A stretch of 64,000 nucleotides of DNA, from positions 62,001-126,000 of the forward strand of contig NZ_JAEUFG010000010.1 in the NCBI RefSeq assembly GCF_018588585.1, written 5' to 3'. Each line of letters begins with the position of its first letter. Positions within the stretch are counted from its first letter, which is position 1. The notes under the pieces were generated by a model. The model did no database searches. It was given only the letters and a program-made list of their open reading frames with translations, and had not been told where the DNA came from. A program made the translations under genes and the position numbers. Shown piece after piece: positions 1 through 7,724 of the stretch. This DNA comes from Bacillus sp. SM2101. GTDB taxonomy: Bacteria; Bacillota; Bacilli; Bacillales; SM2101.

Positions 1-1
1 T

Positions 2-736
2 GAAGAAAAAATGGCAAAGCTAACAGAGCGAGCAGAGCAGCTAGGAATTGACGTAGAAGGCAAAACATTAGAAGAAATCCAAGACTTGTTGAAGGAACAA
101 CGTGAGCAAAAGCTGTTCGAACGAGCAGAAGAATTAGGAATTGATACAGAAGGCAAAACTGTGGATGAAGTAATAGAATTAATGAAGGAACAAACTCCAT
201 CCCATAAAGGGAAAAGAATGAACAAAGAAAAGTTCCAAGAAAAATGGAATGAGCTTAGTGATGAAGAAAAAATGACAAAGCTAACAGAGCGAGCAGAGCA
301 GCTAGGAATTGACGTAGAAGGCAAATCATTAGAAGAAATCCAAGACTTGTTGAAGGAACAACGTGAGCAAAAGCTGTTCGAACGAGCAGAAGAATTAGGT
401 ATTGATACAGAAGGCAAAACTGTGAATGAAGTAATAGAATTAATGAAGGAACAAGCTCCATCCCATAAAGGGAAAAGAATGAACAAAGAAAAGTTTCAAG
501 AAAGATGGAATGAGCTTAGTGATGAAGAAAAAGAGGCAAAGTTATTAGAAAAAGCTGAGCAGCTAGGAATTGACGTAGAAGGAAAATCACTAGAAGAAAT
601 TCAAGAGTTACTAAAAGATCAACGCCAGCAAAGACTAATTCAACGAGCAGAAGAATTAGGAATTGATACAGAAGGTAAAACAGTTGAGGAAATCAAAGAA
701 TTACTGAAGGAAGCACGTCAAAGCTCTGGAAATTAA
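2..736 (+). CDS. modular repeat protein, 5' partial
   Basis: The frame is open to the left edge of the window, so the first in-frame ATG at 11 is probably an internal methionine of a repeat rather than the start: internal copies carry the same DEEKMTKL context. The protein is almost entirely repeats of 87 residues (261 bp), with two full copies and most of a third. Each copy holds two related helical modules of about 36 residues with the cores AEQLGIDVEGKTLEEIQDLL and AEELGIDTEGKTVDEVIELM, joined by a basic linker (SHKGKRMNKEKFQ). The modules resemble short SAP/HeH-like helix-extended-loop-helix folds, which often bind nucleic acid, but this is inference. The sequence is very charged, with no cysteine and no membrane segment in the visible part. 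The copies are nearly identical in DNA, suggesting recent duplication. A terminator follows. Confidence 0.75.
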   Translation, partial: EEKMAKLTERAEQLGIDVEGKTLEEIQDLLKEQREQKLFERAEELGIDTEGKTVDEVIELMKEQTPSHKGKRMNKEKFQEKWNELSDEEKMTKLTERAEQLGIDVEGKSLEEIQDLLKEQREQKLFERAEELGIDTEGKTVNEVIELMKEQAPSHKGKRMNKEKFQERWNELSDEEKEAKLLEKAEQLGIDVEGKSLEEIQELLKDQRQQRLIQRAEELGIDTEGKTVEEIKELLKEARQSSGN

Positions 737-745
737 GTGATGAAG

Positions 746-776
746 AAACCGCCATTGTGTTTTAATGGCGGTTTTT
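746..776 (+). terminator. Rho-independent terminator
   Basis: Perfect stem AAACCGCCATT / AATGGCGGTTT followed by T residues, ten bases after the stop of the repeat protein. Confidence 0.85.
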
Positions 777-842
777 AATGTTGCTCAAATTAACTTAACA
801 GACATCCACTCTAATGAGCCAAAGTCTAATAGCGTGAGGAGT

Positions 843-1334
843 TCAGTCCATTATTAATTGATAAAATAATACATCTTGCCAGCTGTCAAACTTATAACCA
901 ACTTCTTTAAAGGAGCCAATAAATTCAAAACCGAATTTTTCATGAAGTTTAATGCTACTATCATTTCCTTTTGTGATACCAGAAATGATAACATGAAAAC
1001 CTACTTGTTTAGCTCTTAGTAAAATTTCATTTACTAACTTTGTGGCCACTCCATGTCCTCGCGTATTTTCATCTACATATACTGATAATTCAACAGTTTT
1101 AGCGTAAGCTGCTTTTTCTCTAAATGCTGATAGGCAACAATAACCTACAACCTTATTTTCAATCGTAGCTACAATTAGAGGATAATCACTTCCATATTTA
1201 GAAAACCATTGTTGTCTTTGTTCGAGCGTCTCCTCTGTTAAATCAAAAGTTGCAGTTGTATTTACAATTGCTTGATTATAAATGTTTAATATACTCAAAA
1301 GATCGTCTTGGTGTGCATCTCTAATAATAACCAT
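843..1334 (-). CDS. GNAT family N-acetyltransferase (phosphinothricin acetyltransferase-like)
   Basis: A 163-residue single-domain GNAT enzyme, expected to transfer an acetyl group from acetyl-CoA to a primary amine in the cytosol. The N-terminal IRDAHQDDLLSILNIYN and ATFDLTEET segments and the acetyl-CoA-binding motif A region (SVYVDENTRGHGVATKLVNE) are typical of the Pat/YwnH branch, which acetylates phosphinothricin- or methionine-sulfone-like amino acids. The length matches that branch. It is a single gene on the minus strand with its own short intergenic regions. The substrate cannot be deduced from sequence. Confidence 0.8.
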   Translation of the reverse strand: MVIIRDAHQDDLLSILNIYNQAIVNTTATFDLTEETLEQRQQWFSKYGSDYPLIVATIENKVVGYCCLSAFREKAAYAKTVELSVYVDENTRGHGVATKLVNEILLRAKQVGFHVIISGITKGNDSSIKLHEKFGFEFIGSFKEVGYKFDSWQDVLFYQLIMD

Positions 1335-1484
1335 CGTCTACTCCTTATTATAAAATTACAAGAGTGTGTATATAGTACGTGATATATTGCTATATTATGA
1401 TGATTACAGGATTTTTTCAAGATGATAATGAGTGTACAAAATTAAACAATAAAATTTTATTAGGAAAATAATTCGAAATAATCA

Positions 1485-1541
1485 AATTTTATTGTAAATG
1501 AATGAGTATTCATTTACAATAAAATTACCAGTATTTATATT
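1485..1541 (+). promoter_or_regulatory. FadR-like operator overlapping a sigma-A promoter
   Basis: Positions 1485-1526 form a perfect inverted repeat with 19-bp arms around a 4-bp centre (GAGT). Its core, TGAATGAGTATTCATT at 1499-1514, fits the Bacillus FadR (YsiA, TetR family) box, TGAATGAnTAnTCATTCA, apart from the outer C. A promoter overlaps it: TTTACA at 1513-1518, a 17-bp spacer, and TATATT at 1536-1541. The -35 lies in the right arm, so bound repressor would block RNA polymerase. The downstream gene is an SCP2 lipid carrier, which suits a fatty-acid-responsive regulator. Confidence 0.7.
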
Positions 1542-1567
1542 GGTATTTTAATAAAGGGGTGGAATAT

Positions 1568-1897
1568 ATGGCTGTAAAAGAAGAGTTGAAAAATCTTTCT
1601 GACAAAATTAATGAAAATCCTGAACACATTGAAGGACTTGATTATGTTTATCAATTTCAAGTATCTGGGGAAGATGAAGGGGCATATCAAGTAGCATTTT
1701 CAAATGGAGAGCTAGCATACAATGAAGGTGAAGCTGAAGATCCATCTTGTACAATTCAGTTATCTGGTGAAAATCTAGTAAAGCTGATACACGGTAAATT
1801 GAATGCAACATCAGCTTTCATGATGGGACAACTAAAAATCAAGGGAGATTTATCTCTTGCGTTAAAACTACAGTCTATTCTACAAAAATATCAATAA
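1568..1897 (+). CDS. SCP2 sterol-binding domain protein
   Basis: A 109-residue protein made of one SCP2 (sterol carrier protein 2-like) domain: an open beta sheet with helices enclosing a hydrophobic tunnel that binds fatty acyl or other lipid ligands. Visible hallmarks are the AYQVAFSNGELAYNEGEAEDP strands and the C-terminal GKLNATSAFMMGQLKIKGDL segment, where SCP2 proteins have the conserved G-KIKGD turn. ATG at 1568 is chosen over the in-frame GTG at 1559 because the AAAGGGGTGG ribosome site lies at the right distance. It is monocistronic, between a FadR-like operator and a strong terminator. The likely role is lipid binding or transfer linked to fatty acid metabolism. Confidence 0.8.
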   Translation: MAVKEELKNLSDKINENPEHIEGLDYVYQFQVSGEDEGAYQVAFSNGELAYNEGEAEDPSCTIQLSGENLVKLIHGKLNATSAFMMGQLKIKGDLSLALKLQSILQKYQ

Positions 1898-1901
1898 TAC
1901 C

Positions 1902-1949
1902 AAGAGTAACGCCTTCATTTACTTTGTGATGAGGTGTTACTCTTTTTTT
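1902..1949 (+). terminator. Rho-independent terminator
   Basis: Stem AAGAGTAACGCC / GGTGTTACTCTT (one wobble) with a long T tract, just after the SCP2 gene. Confidence 0.85.
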
Positions 1950-2477
1950 ATATTGAGTTACCTGTTCCCACAAGTTGTAACTGATTATATAAATCAGATG
2001 TTTTACTATAAAGTAAGATTATCAGTAAATTACGTGCATTTTACTTAATTTGCTTAAATAAGGTATTTATTTCCAAATCTACTTGGAAAAGAATAAAAAA
2101 ATTAAAAATGACTATTATTATTTAAACAGAGAAGCTCGATATCACCCTTCAAGTAAAAGTTTTATCTACAATGTTAGAAATCTAATTCTGTTTTCTTTAA
2201 TTCTTATGTTCAGTTTATGCGACATGATGATTGTGCGATTACTGATTATAGGAGAATACAAATTTGTTCTTTAACAATTTTCAAAGCATGTGTCAAAAGG
2301 AAATGTACTATATGATTATTTAGGATAATTTATGTATAGTAAATAACCTTACTCATATCTAAGAGTAAGGTTATTAATGATTTAGTTAAATACCCATCTT
2401 GTTTCTGTTGCTCCCGGTTGTCCTATCGCTTTATAACCCGTGCTTCTAATCTAATCTTTATTAACTTCATATTTTAT
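1950..2477. other. gene-poor intergenic stretch
   Basis: A 63-codon open frame runs from TTG 2083 to 2274 on the plus strand, but it has no ribosome binding site and its C-terminal hydrophobic stretch may be chance in AT-rich DNA. A perfect 13-bp inverted repeat (AATAACCTTACTC) lies at 2342-2354 and 2363-2375 and could end minus-strand transcription from the hydrolase gene, though its T tail is weak. Nothing else was recognised. Confidence 0.5.
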
Positions 2478-3281
2478 TTATCTACTTGCGACATATCTAT
2501 TATCACCTTTTAGAGTATTCAAGAATCTAATTGACATTACATTAAATTTATCTGGTTGATCAACGTTCACAACATGACCACTATCCTCGATAATTTCAAG
2601 CTGCGCATGATTGCTCTTCTTCACTACTTCCTCAACTGGAAGTAAGAACATATAATCTTCTTGCCCCATGACATACAAGGTAGGAATATCCAACTCATTT
2701 TCTTCAAACTGCACCAACAATGGAACGACATCCTTCGTTAACTTAAACCACTTGACAAATTCTTTTTGACATAGCTTCTTTGCTTGATTAACAAAAAGCA
2801 ACCGAGATTCCTTATGTCTTTTTTTAGGCATTAAACACCAAGCAAATAATTTATATAACCACATATACGGAACAACTTTTTTCCCTACATTCCCCAAGAA
2901 CATTAAGGTTTTTACGCGGGTGTTTAACCGTATAACAGCACCACCCAAAATCATAGTTTTAACTCTATTGGGCTCAATTTCTGCAATATTTCTAATTAAT
3001 ATCGTTCCTAATGATATTCCCACAAAATGTGCATTTTTAATGTTTAAGTCATTTAATACCTCAATAATATCTAAACTTACATCGGAAAAAGAGTAATTTC
3101 TCTTCAAAATCCCTCTATCTTTTGACTTTCCGTGTCCCCTTAAATCTATCAGTAGTACATTAAAGTGCTCTTTAAATGCTTTTAATTGTTTATACCATAC
3201 TGTTGAACTTCCTCCCGCACCATGAATAAAAACCACCCAATCATGAACATCGCTTAATTTAAATCTCTTAGAATAAAGCAT
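2478..3281 (-). CDS. alpha/beta hydrolase
   Basis: A 267-residue alpha/beta hydrolase-fold protein. The triad can be read: the oxyanion loop HGAGGSS near residue 20, the nucleophile elbow GISLG near 95, an aspartate in VMGQEDY near 210 and the histidine in DSGHVVNVDQPDKF near 240. The LLIDLRGHGKS segment is typical of esterase, lipase and MenH-like enzymes. No signal peptide is evident, so it is probably cytosolic. It is a single gene downstream of and parallel to dihydrofolate reductase but separated from it by a terminator, so a shared role is unlikely. The substrate is unknown. Confidence 0.85.
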   Translation of the reverse strand: MLYSKRFKLSDVHDWVVFIHGAGGSSTVWYKQLKAFKEHFNVLLIDLRGHGKSKDRGILKRNYSFSDVSLDIIEVLNDLNIKNAHFVGISLGTILIRNIAEIEPNRVKTMILGGAVIRLNTRVKTLMFLGNVGKKVVPYMWLYKLFAWCLMPKKRHKESRLLFVNQAKKLCQKEFVKWFKLTKDVVPLLVQFEENELDIPTLYVMGQEDYMFLLPVEEVVKKSNHAQLEIIEDSGHVVNVDQPDKFNVMSIRFLNTLKGDNRYVASR

Positions 3282-3321
3282 TATCCAACAACACCTTTCA
3301 CAAAATACAGTTTAATGGAAA

Positions 3322-3373
3322 TAAAAAACCACAAGCTACAGTACACCCCAATGTACTGTTTGTTTTGTGGTTC
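3322..3373 (-). terminator. terminator of the dihydrofolate reductase gene
   Basis: Nested hairpin: outer stem AACCACAA / TTGTGGTT and inner stem ACAGTACA / TGTACTGT. Read on the minus strand it ends in a run of T. Confidence 0.8.
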
Positions 3374-3430
3374 CTCCACTTTCTTACGAAATTTAAGTAT
3401 TCGAGTCATTATGATTTAACAAAGCAATCC

Positions 3431-3907
3431 TTATACTTTTTCCATTGTTAGAAAGGAATAATGGATTCCCTGGTTTTCATCATAATGTTTTTCTTCTTCG
3501 ATAACTATGAACCCTTTAGGGACTTCAAAAAATGTATCGCCTTCTATAATTACATCCACTTTAGTTAAATAAATTTTATCAACATAAGGGCTAAATAATT
3601 TATATACTTCACCACCGCCGATAACCATATTTTCTTTATCAACGGGTAAATACTTTATGATCTCATCAATAGAATGATAGACATGACATCCTTCTTGTTG
3701 ATAATTTCTTTCTCTTGTTAAAATATAGTTCTCCCTGTTTGGAAGAGGTTTCCCAATCGAATCAAATGTTTTCCTACCCATAATCACGTTTTTGCCTGTA
3801 GTTTTGCTCTTAAAATATTTTAAGTCATTTGATAGATTCCAAGGGAGTTTGTTATCTACACCAATTACTCCGTTTTTACTTACAGCGACAATAAATGAAA
3901 AACTCAC
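3431..3907 (-). CDS. folA: dihydrofolate reductase
   Basis: A 158-residue NADPH-dependent dihydrofolate reductase, which makes tetrahydrofolate. The N-terminal SFIVAVSKNGVIGVDNKLPW with the conserved W after P, the substrate-binding DLKYFKSKTTGKNVIMGRKTF block, the R-NYILTR strand, the nucleotide-binding VIGGGEVYKLF and the final EGDTFFEVP strand all match the family in order and length. The start is GTG at 3905-3907, preceded by AAAGGGTG. No thymidylate synthase gene is beside it, unlike the usual thyA/thyB-dfrA pairing in Bacillus, so this could be a solitary or second copy. Confidence 0.93.
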   Translation of the reverse strand: MSFSFIVAVSKNGVIGVDNKLPWNLSNDLKYFKSKTTGKNVIMGRKTFDSIGKPLPNRENYILTRERNYQQEGCHVYHSIDEIIKYLPVDKENMVIGGGEVYKLFSPYVDKIYLTKVDVIIEGDTFFEVPKGFIVIEEEKHYDENQGIHYSFLTMEKV

Positions 3908-4167
3908 TTATGAACACCCTTTCTAAATTCCAAGAATCCAATCGGCTACTTGTCAAATTACTATTATTCTAGCAAAGGATAGACTATTTGACGAATTGAA
4001 AAAAATTACAAAATTATTCAGCTTCTACCTAGATCTTCCTTTAGAGAAAAGAGAAACTTTAGCTTAGTTTGTTAACTGAAGCGGGTTGGAATTACAAATC
4101 ATTCAAATCTAAAAGCACATCGAAATCATTATTTTGTTTTCCAACCACTCACTATCATCTTCATTTT

Positions 4168-4410
4168 CTAAAAATCTTCCTGTTTATCTTCAATTAATTC
4201 GTATCTGTTATTTAACCAAACGATATTTCCAGCAACCATTTCTAGTAATGTAGAAATCACCAATCCATAATAAGCAATTATATAGAAACCGGAGTTATTT
4301 TTATCAACATAACATTGGGCAGCAGAAGGATGATAACCTAATATTGATCCTAACCTTTCATTTATGGTGCATATTTGATTTAACGTTAGTGCTAACCAAC
4401 AGAAAAGACA
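4168..4410 (-). pseudogene. possible remnant of a small membrane protein gene
   Basis: A minus-strand frame of about 80 codons is open between an upstream TAG (4411-4413) and a TAG at 4168-4170, but it has no ATG, GTG or TTG start with a ribosome site at its 5' end. The translation looks protein-like: a Cys/Trp-rich hydrophobic start (CWLALTLNQICTINERLG), a second hydrophobic segment (FYIIAYYGLVIS) and an acidic tail (LIEDKQEDF). It could be the 3' end of a decayed gene, which would explain an otherwise empty 600-bp gap. No family is recognised, and it may be chance. Confidence 0.3.
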
Positions 4411-4458
4411 CTACATGTACATGCGTTAATTTTTTTGTAGCTAAACGCTGTTCAACGT

Positions 4459-4509
4459 AAAAACAGCCGTACTCAATAATATCTTAAGTAGATATTATTG
4501 GGTACGGCT
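4459..4509 (-). terminator. terminator of the DsbA-family gene
   Basis: A 19-bp stem (AGCCGTACTCAATAATATC with one wobble) that on the minus strand is followed by GTTTTTAC, 27 bases beyond the stop codon. Confidence 0.85.
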
Positions 4510-4535
4510 CTATATAAGCTACTGTAGATGACTGT

Positions 4536-5180
4536 CTATTCACATCCATCTATACTACAATTCATCCCAGTTGAAGGAGTTTTAGCAGTTTCTAATTGTT
4601 TATTAATAGCACGTTCAATTGAGTCTGATGATTGCACACCTGATAGCTGTTGATTTCCTATTTGGATTGTTGGTACTGCACGAATATTCGCTTCTGTATA
4701 AGCGTGTTGAAGTTGCTTTTGATGAACTTGCTCATATTTTCTTGAAACGAGTGATTCTTTGAATTCATTTGCATCAAGACCAACATTTTCAGCAATTGAA
4801 GTTAATATCTCAACATCACTTATATCTTGTTCAAGTTGCCAAAAAGCACGGAAGACTGCGTCAGCATACTCATTTCCTTTACCTCTCTCTTTTGCAAACT
4901 GCAACCCTTCATGTGTTAAATGAGTTCGAGGGTGTGGAGACATTTCGGGTAAGACCATTTCTACACCAATACGCTCAGAAAGAGGCTTTACTGAATGTTG
5001 CCATCCTGTTTGAATATAATTGCTTTCTGGTCTAAGTGGTTCGCTATTTCCTGGACGGAGTTCATATGGCATCCATTCGATTTCAACATCTTTTCCACTC
5101 GTTGCTTCTAGAAGTGGTTTCTTTGCTAAGAAACAAAACGGACAAACAAAATCTGAATATACTTTCATCTTTACAGTCAT
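4536..5180 (-). CDS. DsbA family oxidoreductase (FrnE-like)
   Basis: A 214-residue thioredoxin-fold protein of the DsbA/FrnE group. The redox centre CPFC sits at residues 14-17 in the MKVYSDFVCPFCFLAKKPL strand-helix, and the cis-proline region is AVPTIQIGNQQLSGVQ near 180. No signal peptide is present, so this is a cytosolic disulfide oxidoreductase or isomerase rather than a secreted DsbA. The C-terminus ends in a second cysteine pair (MNCSIDGCE), common in Bacillus members of this family and possibly a resolving or metal-binding pair. It is monocistronic with its own terminator. Confidence 0.88.
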   Translation of the reverse strand: MTVKMKVYSDFVCPFCFLAKKPLLEATSGKDVEIEWMPYELRPGNSEPLRPESNYIQTGWQHSVKPLSERIGVEMVLPEMSPHPRTHLTHEGLQFAKERGKGNEYADAVFRAFWQLEQDISDVEILTSIAENVGLDANEFKESLVSRKYEQVHQKQLQHAYTEANIRAVPTIQIGNQQLSGVQSSDSIERAINKQLETAKTPSTGMNCSIDGCE

Positions 5181-5269
5181 TTTTTCACCTTCATTTATAA
5201 TTTTTTACATATAATGTCTTAGTAAGTATACAATGAAGGCTTTAAATATGCTAACGATATACATGTTAG

Positions 5270-6244
5270 CTATTGTTGAGAGTTTTCTTCAATATTAGAA
5301 TATCCATATACGGGGTAGTGATCAGAAAATTCATTGTACTTATTTATAATTGCTGTCCATGTTGGTGATTTAACATTAAGCACTTCATTTGTCCAAAAAT
5401 CAGGTTGTTTATGATTTTTTTCTAAGAATATATAATCTAAATACCTTGGATCTCCATCAGGAAATTTATAGGTAACAATTTCATTTGTTTCCGGATCAAA
5501 TGTTGAGCTATGTCCAGTAAATTGTGTAGGTTCGTTGACATTTAAAGTATCAATCAAAGACTGATACTCATCAACATTATACCTGTTTACATTAAAATCA
5601 CCGCCAATAAACAGTACCTCATCTAAGGGAACGTCCTTGTCTGTTATAAATTCTGCTATTTCTTGGAATTGTGTTTTTCGAATTCTATTTGCCTCATCAG
5701 TGCCACAGCCGGTATCATCAGCTTGGGCATGAGTACCTATAATATGATAATAATCATCTTCCTTTTCAACCTTTACATAAACAAATCCTTTGTTAGCGAA
5801 ATAATCTACACCACAGCCCTCTTCAAATACATATTGAATTTGCTCAAGAATTGGCCATTTAGAAATAATTGCAACACCCCCATCTTCTGGAACTATATTT
5901 GAGTAATGACCTAGCGTTTCATCCCAGCCATCTTTACTTCTTCCTAAAACAGGCGTTTGAAACGGGTACTCTTCCGCTATGTTATTAAGTAATATTTTCG
6001 AAGAGTTATTATCATATAGCTCATTAAATATGATTGCATCCTGACCTTTTATGTAGTCTGCCTCACTAATAAAAGTCGCTCGATCTTTTTGCCCCCAGCT
6101 GGAAGCATAAGTAGGCATAAGAAAAACATTATGTTGTAACAATTTAAAATCGTTTGGATAATGACTTGAAGCGAATGATTGATGAAAATTGATCGTTATT
6201 CCAACTAAAAAAGCGCAAAATAAAAGAGTGATATACTTTTTCAA
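5270..6244 (-). CDS. secreted sphingomyelinase C
   Basis: A 324-residue protein with an N-terminal signal peptide (MKKYITLLFCAFLVGITINF, cleavage probably after SFA near residue 26). It is neutral sphingomyelin phosphodiesterase of the endonuclease/exonuclease/phosphatase fold, which splits sphingomyelin into ceramide and phosphocholine. The metal and catalytic residues of the Bacillus cereus enzyme can be placed: Asn39 (QHNVFLMP), Glu75 (IIFNELYDN), His172 (GTHAQADD), Asp216 and Asn218 (GGDFNVN), Asp308 and His309 (FSDHYPV). Two cysteines, 144 and 180, probably form the conserved disulfide. Unlike B. cereus there is no phospholipase C gene beside it. The ORF is intact and likely active. Confidence 0.92.
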   Translation of the reverse strand: MKKYITLLFCAFLVGITINFHQSFASSHYPNDFKLLQHNVFLMPTYASSWGQKDRATFISEADYIKGQDAIIFNELYDNNSSKILLNNIAEEYPFQTPVLGRSKDGWDETLGHYSNIVPEDGGVAIISKWPILEQIQYVFEEGCGVDYFANKGFVYVKVEKEDDYYHIIGTHAQADDTGCGTDEANRIRKTQFQEIAEFITDKDVPLDEVLFIGGDFNVNRYNVDEYQSLIDTLNVNEPTQFTGHSSTFDPETNEIVTYKFPDGDPRYLDYIFLEKNHKQPDFWTNEVLNVKSPTWTAIINKYNEFSDHYPVYGYSNIEENSQQ

Positions 6245-6268
6245 TTGTCAAACCTCCAGTCTTTTAAT

Positions 6269-6431
6269 TATGCTGTTATTAAATAGATAGTTGTTTTGCG
6301 TATATTAAATAAACACGAACACAACTAAGTTTCGCCGTGTAAATTCTTTTATAAATCGATGACTGTTGAGAAAAGGACTTCTTTATCTTCTGGTTTAGGA
6401 ACGATAACAACAAAGTTTAATAAATAGCCTC
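6269..6431 (+). repeat. 165-bp dispersed element, copy 1 (divergent, type 2)
   Basis: A divergent copy of the dispersed intergenic element described in the findings. It keeps the TTGTTTTGCGT block, the ACACAACTAAGTTTCG core, ATAAATCGATGACTGTTGAG and the right end AACAACAAAGTTTAATAAATAGCCT. It fills most of the gap upstream of the sphingomyelinase gene. Confidence 0.65.
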
Positions 6432-6522
6432 TTGTATATATAAACTCATTGGAATAGTTAGATGACAGGTTTATGAAATTTGTACTATTATATATGTGGC
6501 TAACAGATAGTAGGGAAATAGC

Positions 6523-6562
6523 CAAAAATAAAGAGACGGCATAACATAACTGTTATCCGTCT
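6523..6562 (-). terminator. terminator of the DoxX gene
   Basis: Stem AGACGGATAACA / TGTTATGCCGTCT (one-base bulge) followed on the minus strand by TTTATTTTT. Confidence 0.75.
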
Positions 6563-6602
6563 ATAATTTTTGAAAATAAACTTTGAGTTCAAATAATATT
6601 TA

Positions 6603-7028
6603 CTACGATGGTTTATTTACTTTTGACTCTTTTAATGAACTAAACCAACCATCTAGTGACCATTGCTTACTTCCATTAATCGCTAAATATAATGCCATAG
6701 CTAGTAATGCAAGATCTAATTCATAGCCAGCCATAGTACCATTACCCGTAAAACCAACATCGAGTTTTACTTTAAATATTGCTACAATCATAATAATGCA
6801 TAGGAGACTGCCTGTAATTCTTGTTCCTAAGCCTAATATGAGTGCAGCACCTCCGATTACTTCGACTAAAGCTACAACATAAGCAAAGAAACCAGCGATA
6901 CCCATACCGTCAAACCAAGTTGAAACCTGATCAATTCCTGTTTGAAACTTGTCGAGTCCATGAATAAAAAAAGTAACACCTAAAACGATCCGTAAAATGA
7001 TTGCACCTAACTCATGTTTGTTTGTCAC
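6603..7028 (-). CDS. DoxX family membrane protein
   Basis: A 141-residue protein with four predicted membrane segments (about residues 8-26, 48-67, 72-90 and 103-117). The HGLDKFQTGIDQVSTWFDGMG loop after the first helix and the E-GGAALILGLGTRI segment are typical of DoxX/YphA-type proteins, small membrane subunits whose partners include quinol oxidases and thiol-redox proteins. It is monocistronic with its own terminator. The physiological role is not deducible here. Confidence 0.85.
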   Translation of the reverse strand: MTNKHELGAIILRIVLGVTFFIHGLDKFQTGIDQVSTWFDGMGIAGFFAYVVALVEVIGGAALILGLGTRITGSLLCIIMIVAIFKVKLDVGFTGNGTMAGYELDLALLAMALYLAINGSKQWSLDGWFSSLKESKVNKPS

Positions 7029-7304
7029 GGTAATCCTCCATTCCTAAATTTTATAGTCTAATAAGAAGAGATAAGTCTACGCTACATTATATTTTGCTGA
7101 TAATTGATTATGACAGTTGGACATGCTTAAAAGTCATTTTCATCAAATAGAATAAAGCTACTGAAAAAACGATAATAGATTATTATTCAAGTTTTGGAAT
7201 AGCAACAAAGTAACAAAAAGTAAGCGAAAAAAATTCGTGAATTTTGTTTCGTAAAGTTAGGATGAATAATAGTGTGAAAAGCCTAAATTAGTAACGAAAA
7301 AGCC

Positions 7305-7353
7305 TTTACAAAATAAAAAAAACTGTTAACCTTAAACTATGGAAACGCTTAAT
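7305..7353 (+). promoter_or_regulatory. promoter with a LacI/cre-type operator
   Basis: TTTACA at 7305-7310 precedes the half-palindrome TGGAAACGCTTAAT at 7340-7353. The arrangement, and the upstream sequence AATTCGTGA, match the promoter of the beta-glucosidase gene near 13.97 kb. The LacI gene starts 370 bp further on, with copy 2 of the dispersed element between. A Shine-Dalgarno-like GGAGGTGAAGGG at 7390-7401 has no reading frame behind it. Confidence 0.5.
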
Positions 7354-7460
7354 TTTATTATGAATATTATATAATTTACGAAACTATTCGGAGGTGAAGG
7401 GTAACTGAAAAAATAAATAAATGTTAAACCTGGTCTAATATCAAATATGCTTTTTATTAT

Positions 7461-7627
7461 TGACTGTTCTCGTATAGACTGTTGTTTTCGTACTAAAAAA
7501 TAAACACATATACAACTAGATTTCGTGGCATCTCTCTTCTATAAAACGATGACTGATGAGTAAAACGACATCTTTTTACTTCCCATTTTGGGAACTATAG
7601 CAATAAATTTTACGAAAAGAGCCTTCT
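7461..7627 (+). repeat. 165-bp dispersed element, copy 2 (type 2)
   Basis: Recognisable from the left end (GACTGTTCTCG then CTGTTGTTTTCGTACTAA), through ATATACAACTAGATTTCGTGG and CTATAAAACGATGACTGATG, to the right end TAGCAATAAATTTTACGAAA + AGAGCCTT. It lies between the promoter at 7.3 kb and the LacI gene. Confidence 0.75.
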
Positions 7628-7724
7628 TTATTAGACTAGACTTTTTATTAACATTTTTACGTTTTCTTCAAGATTTTATTTATGTCAGTACTACTGACAA
7701 TCTTATTAGAAAAGGGAACTGGCT

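Noticed and set aside
2083..2274. 63-codon TTG-start ORF
   Set aside because: No Shine-Dalgarno sequence, AT-rich composition; mentioned only as part of the intergenic stretch.
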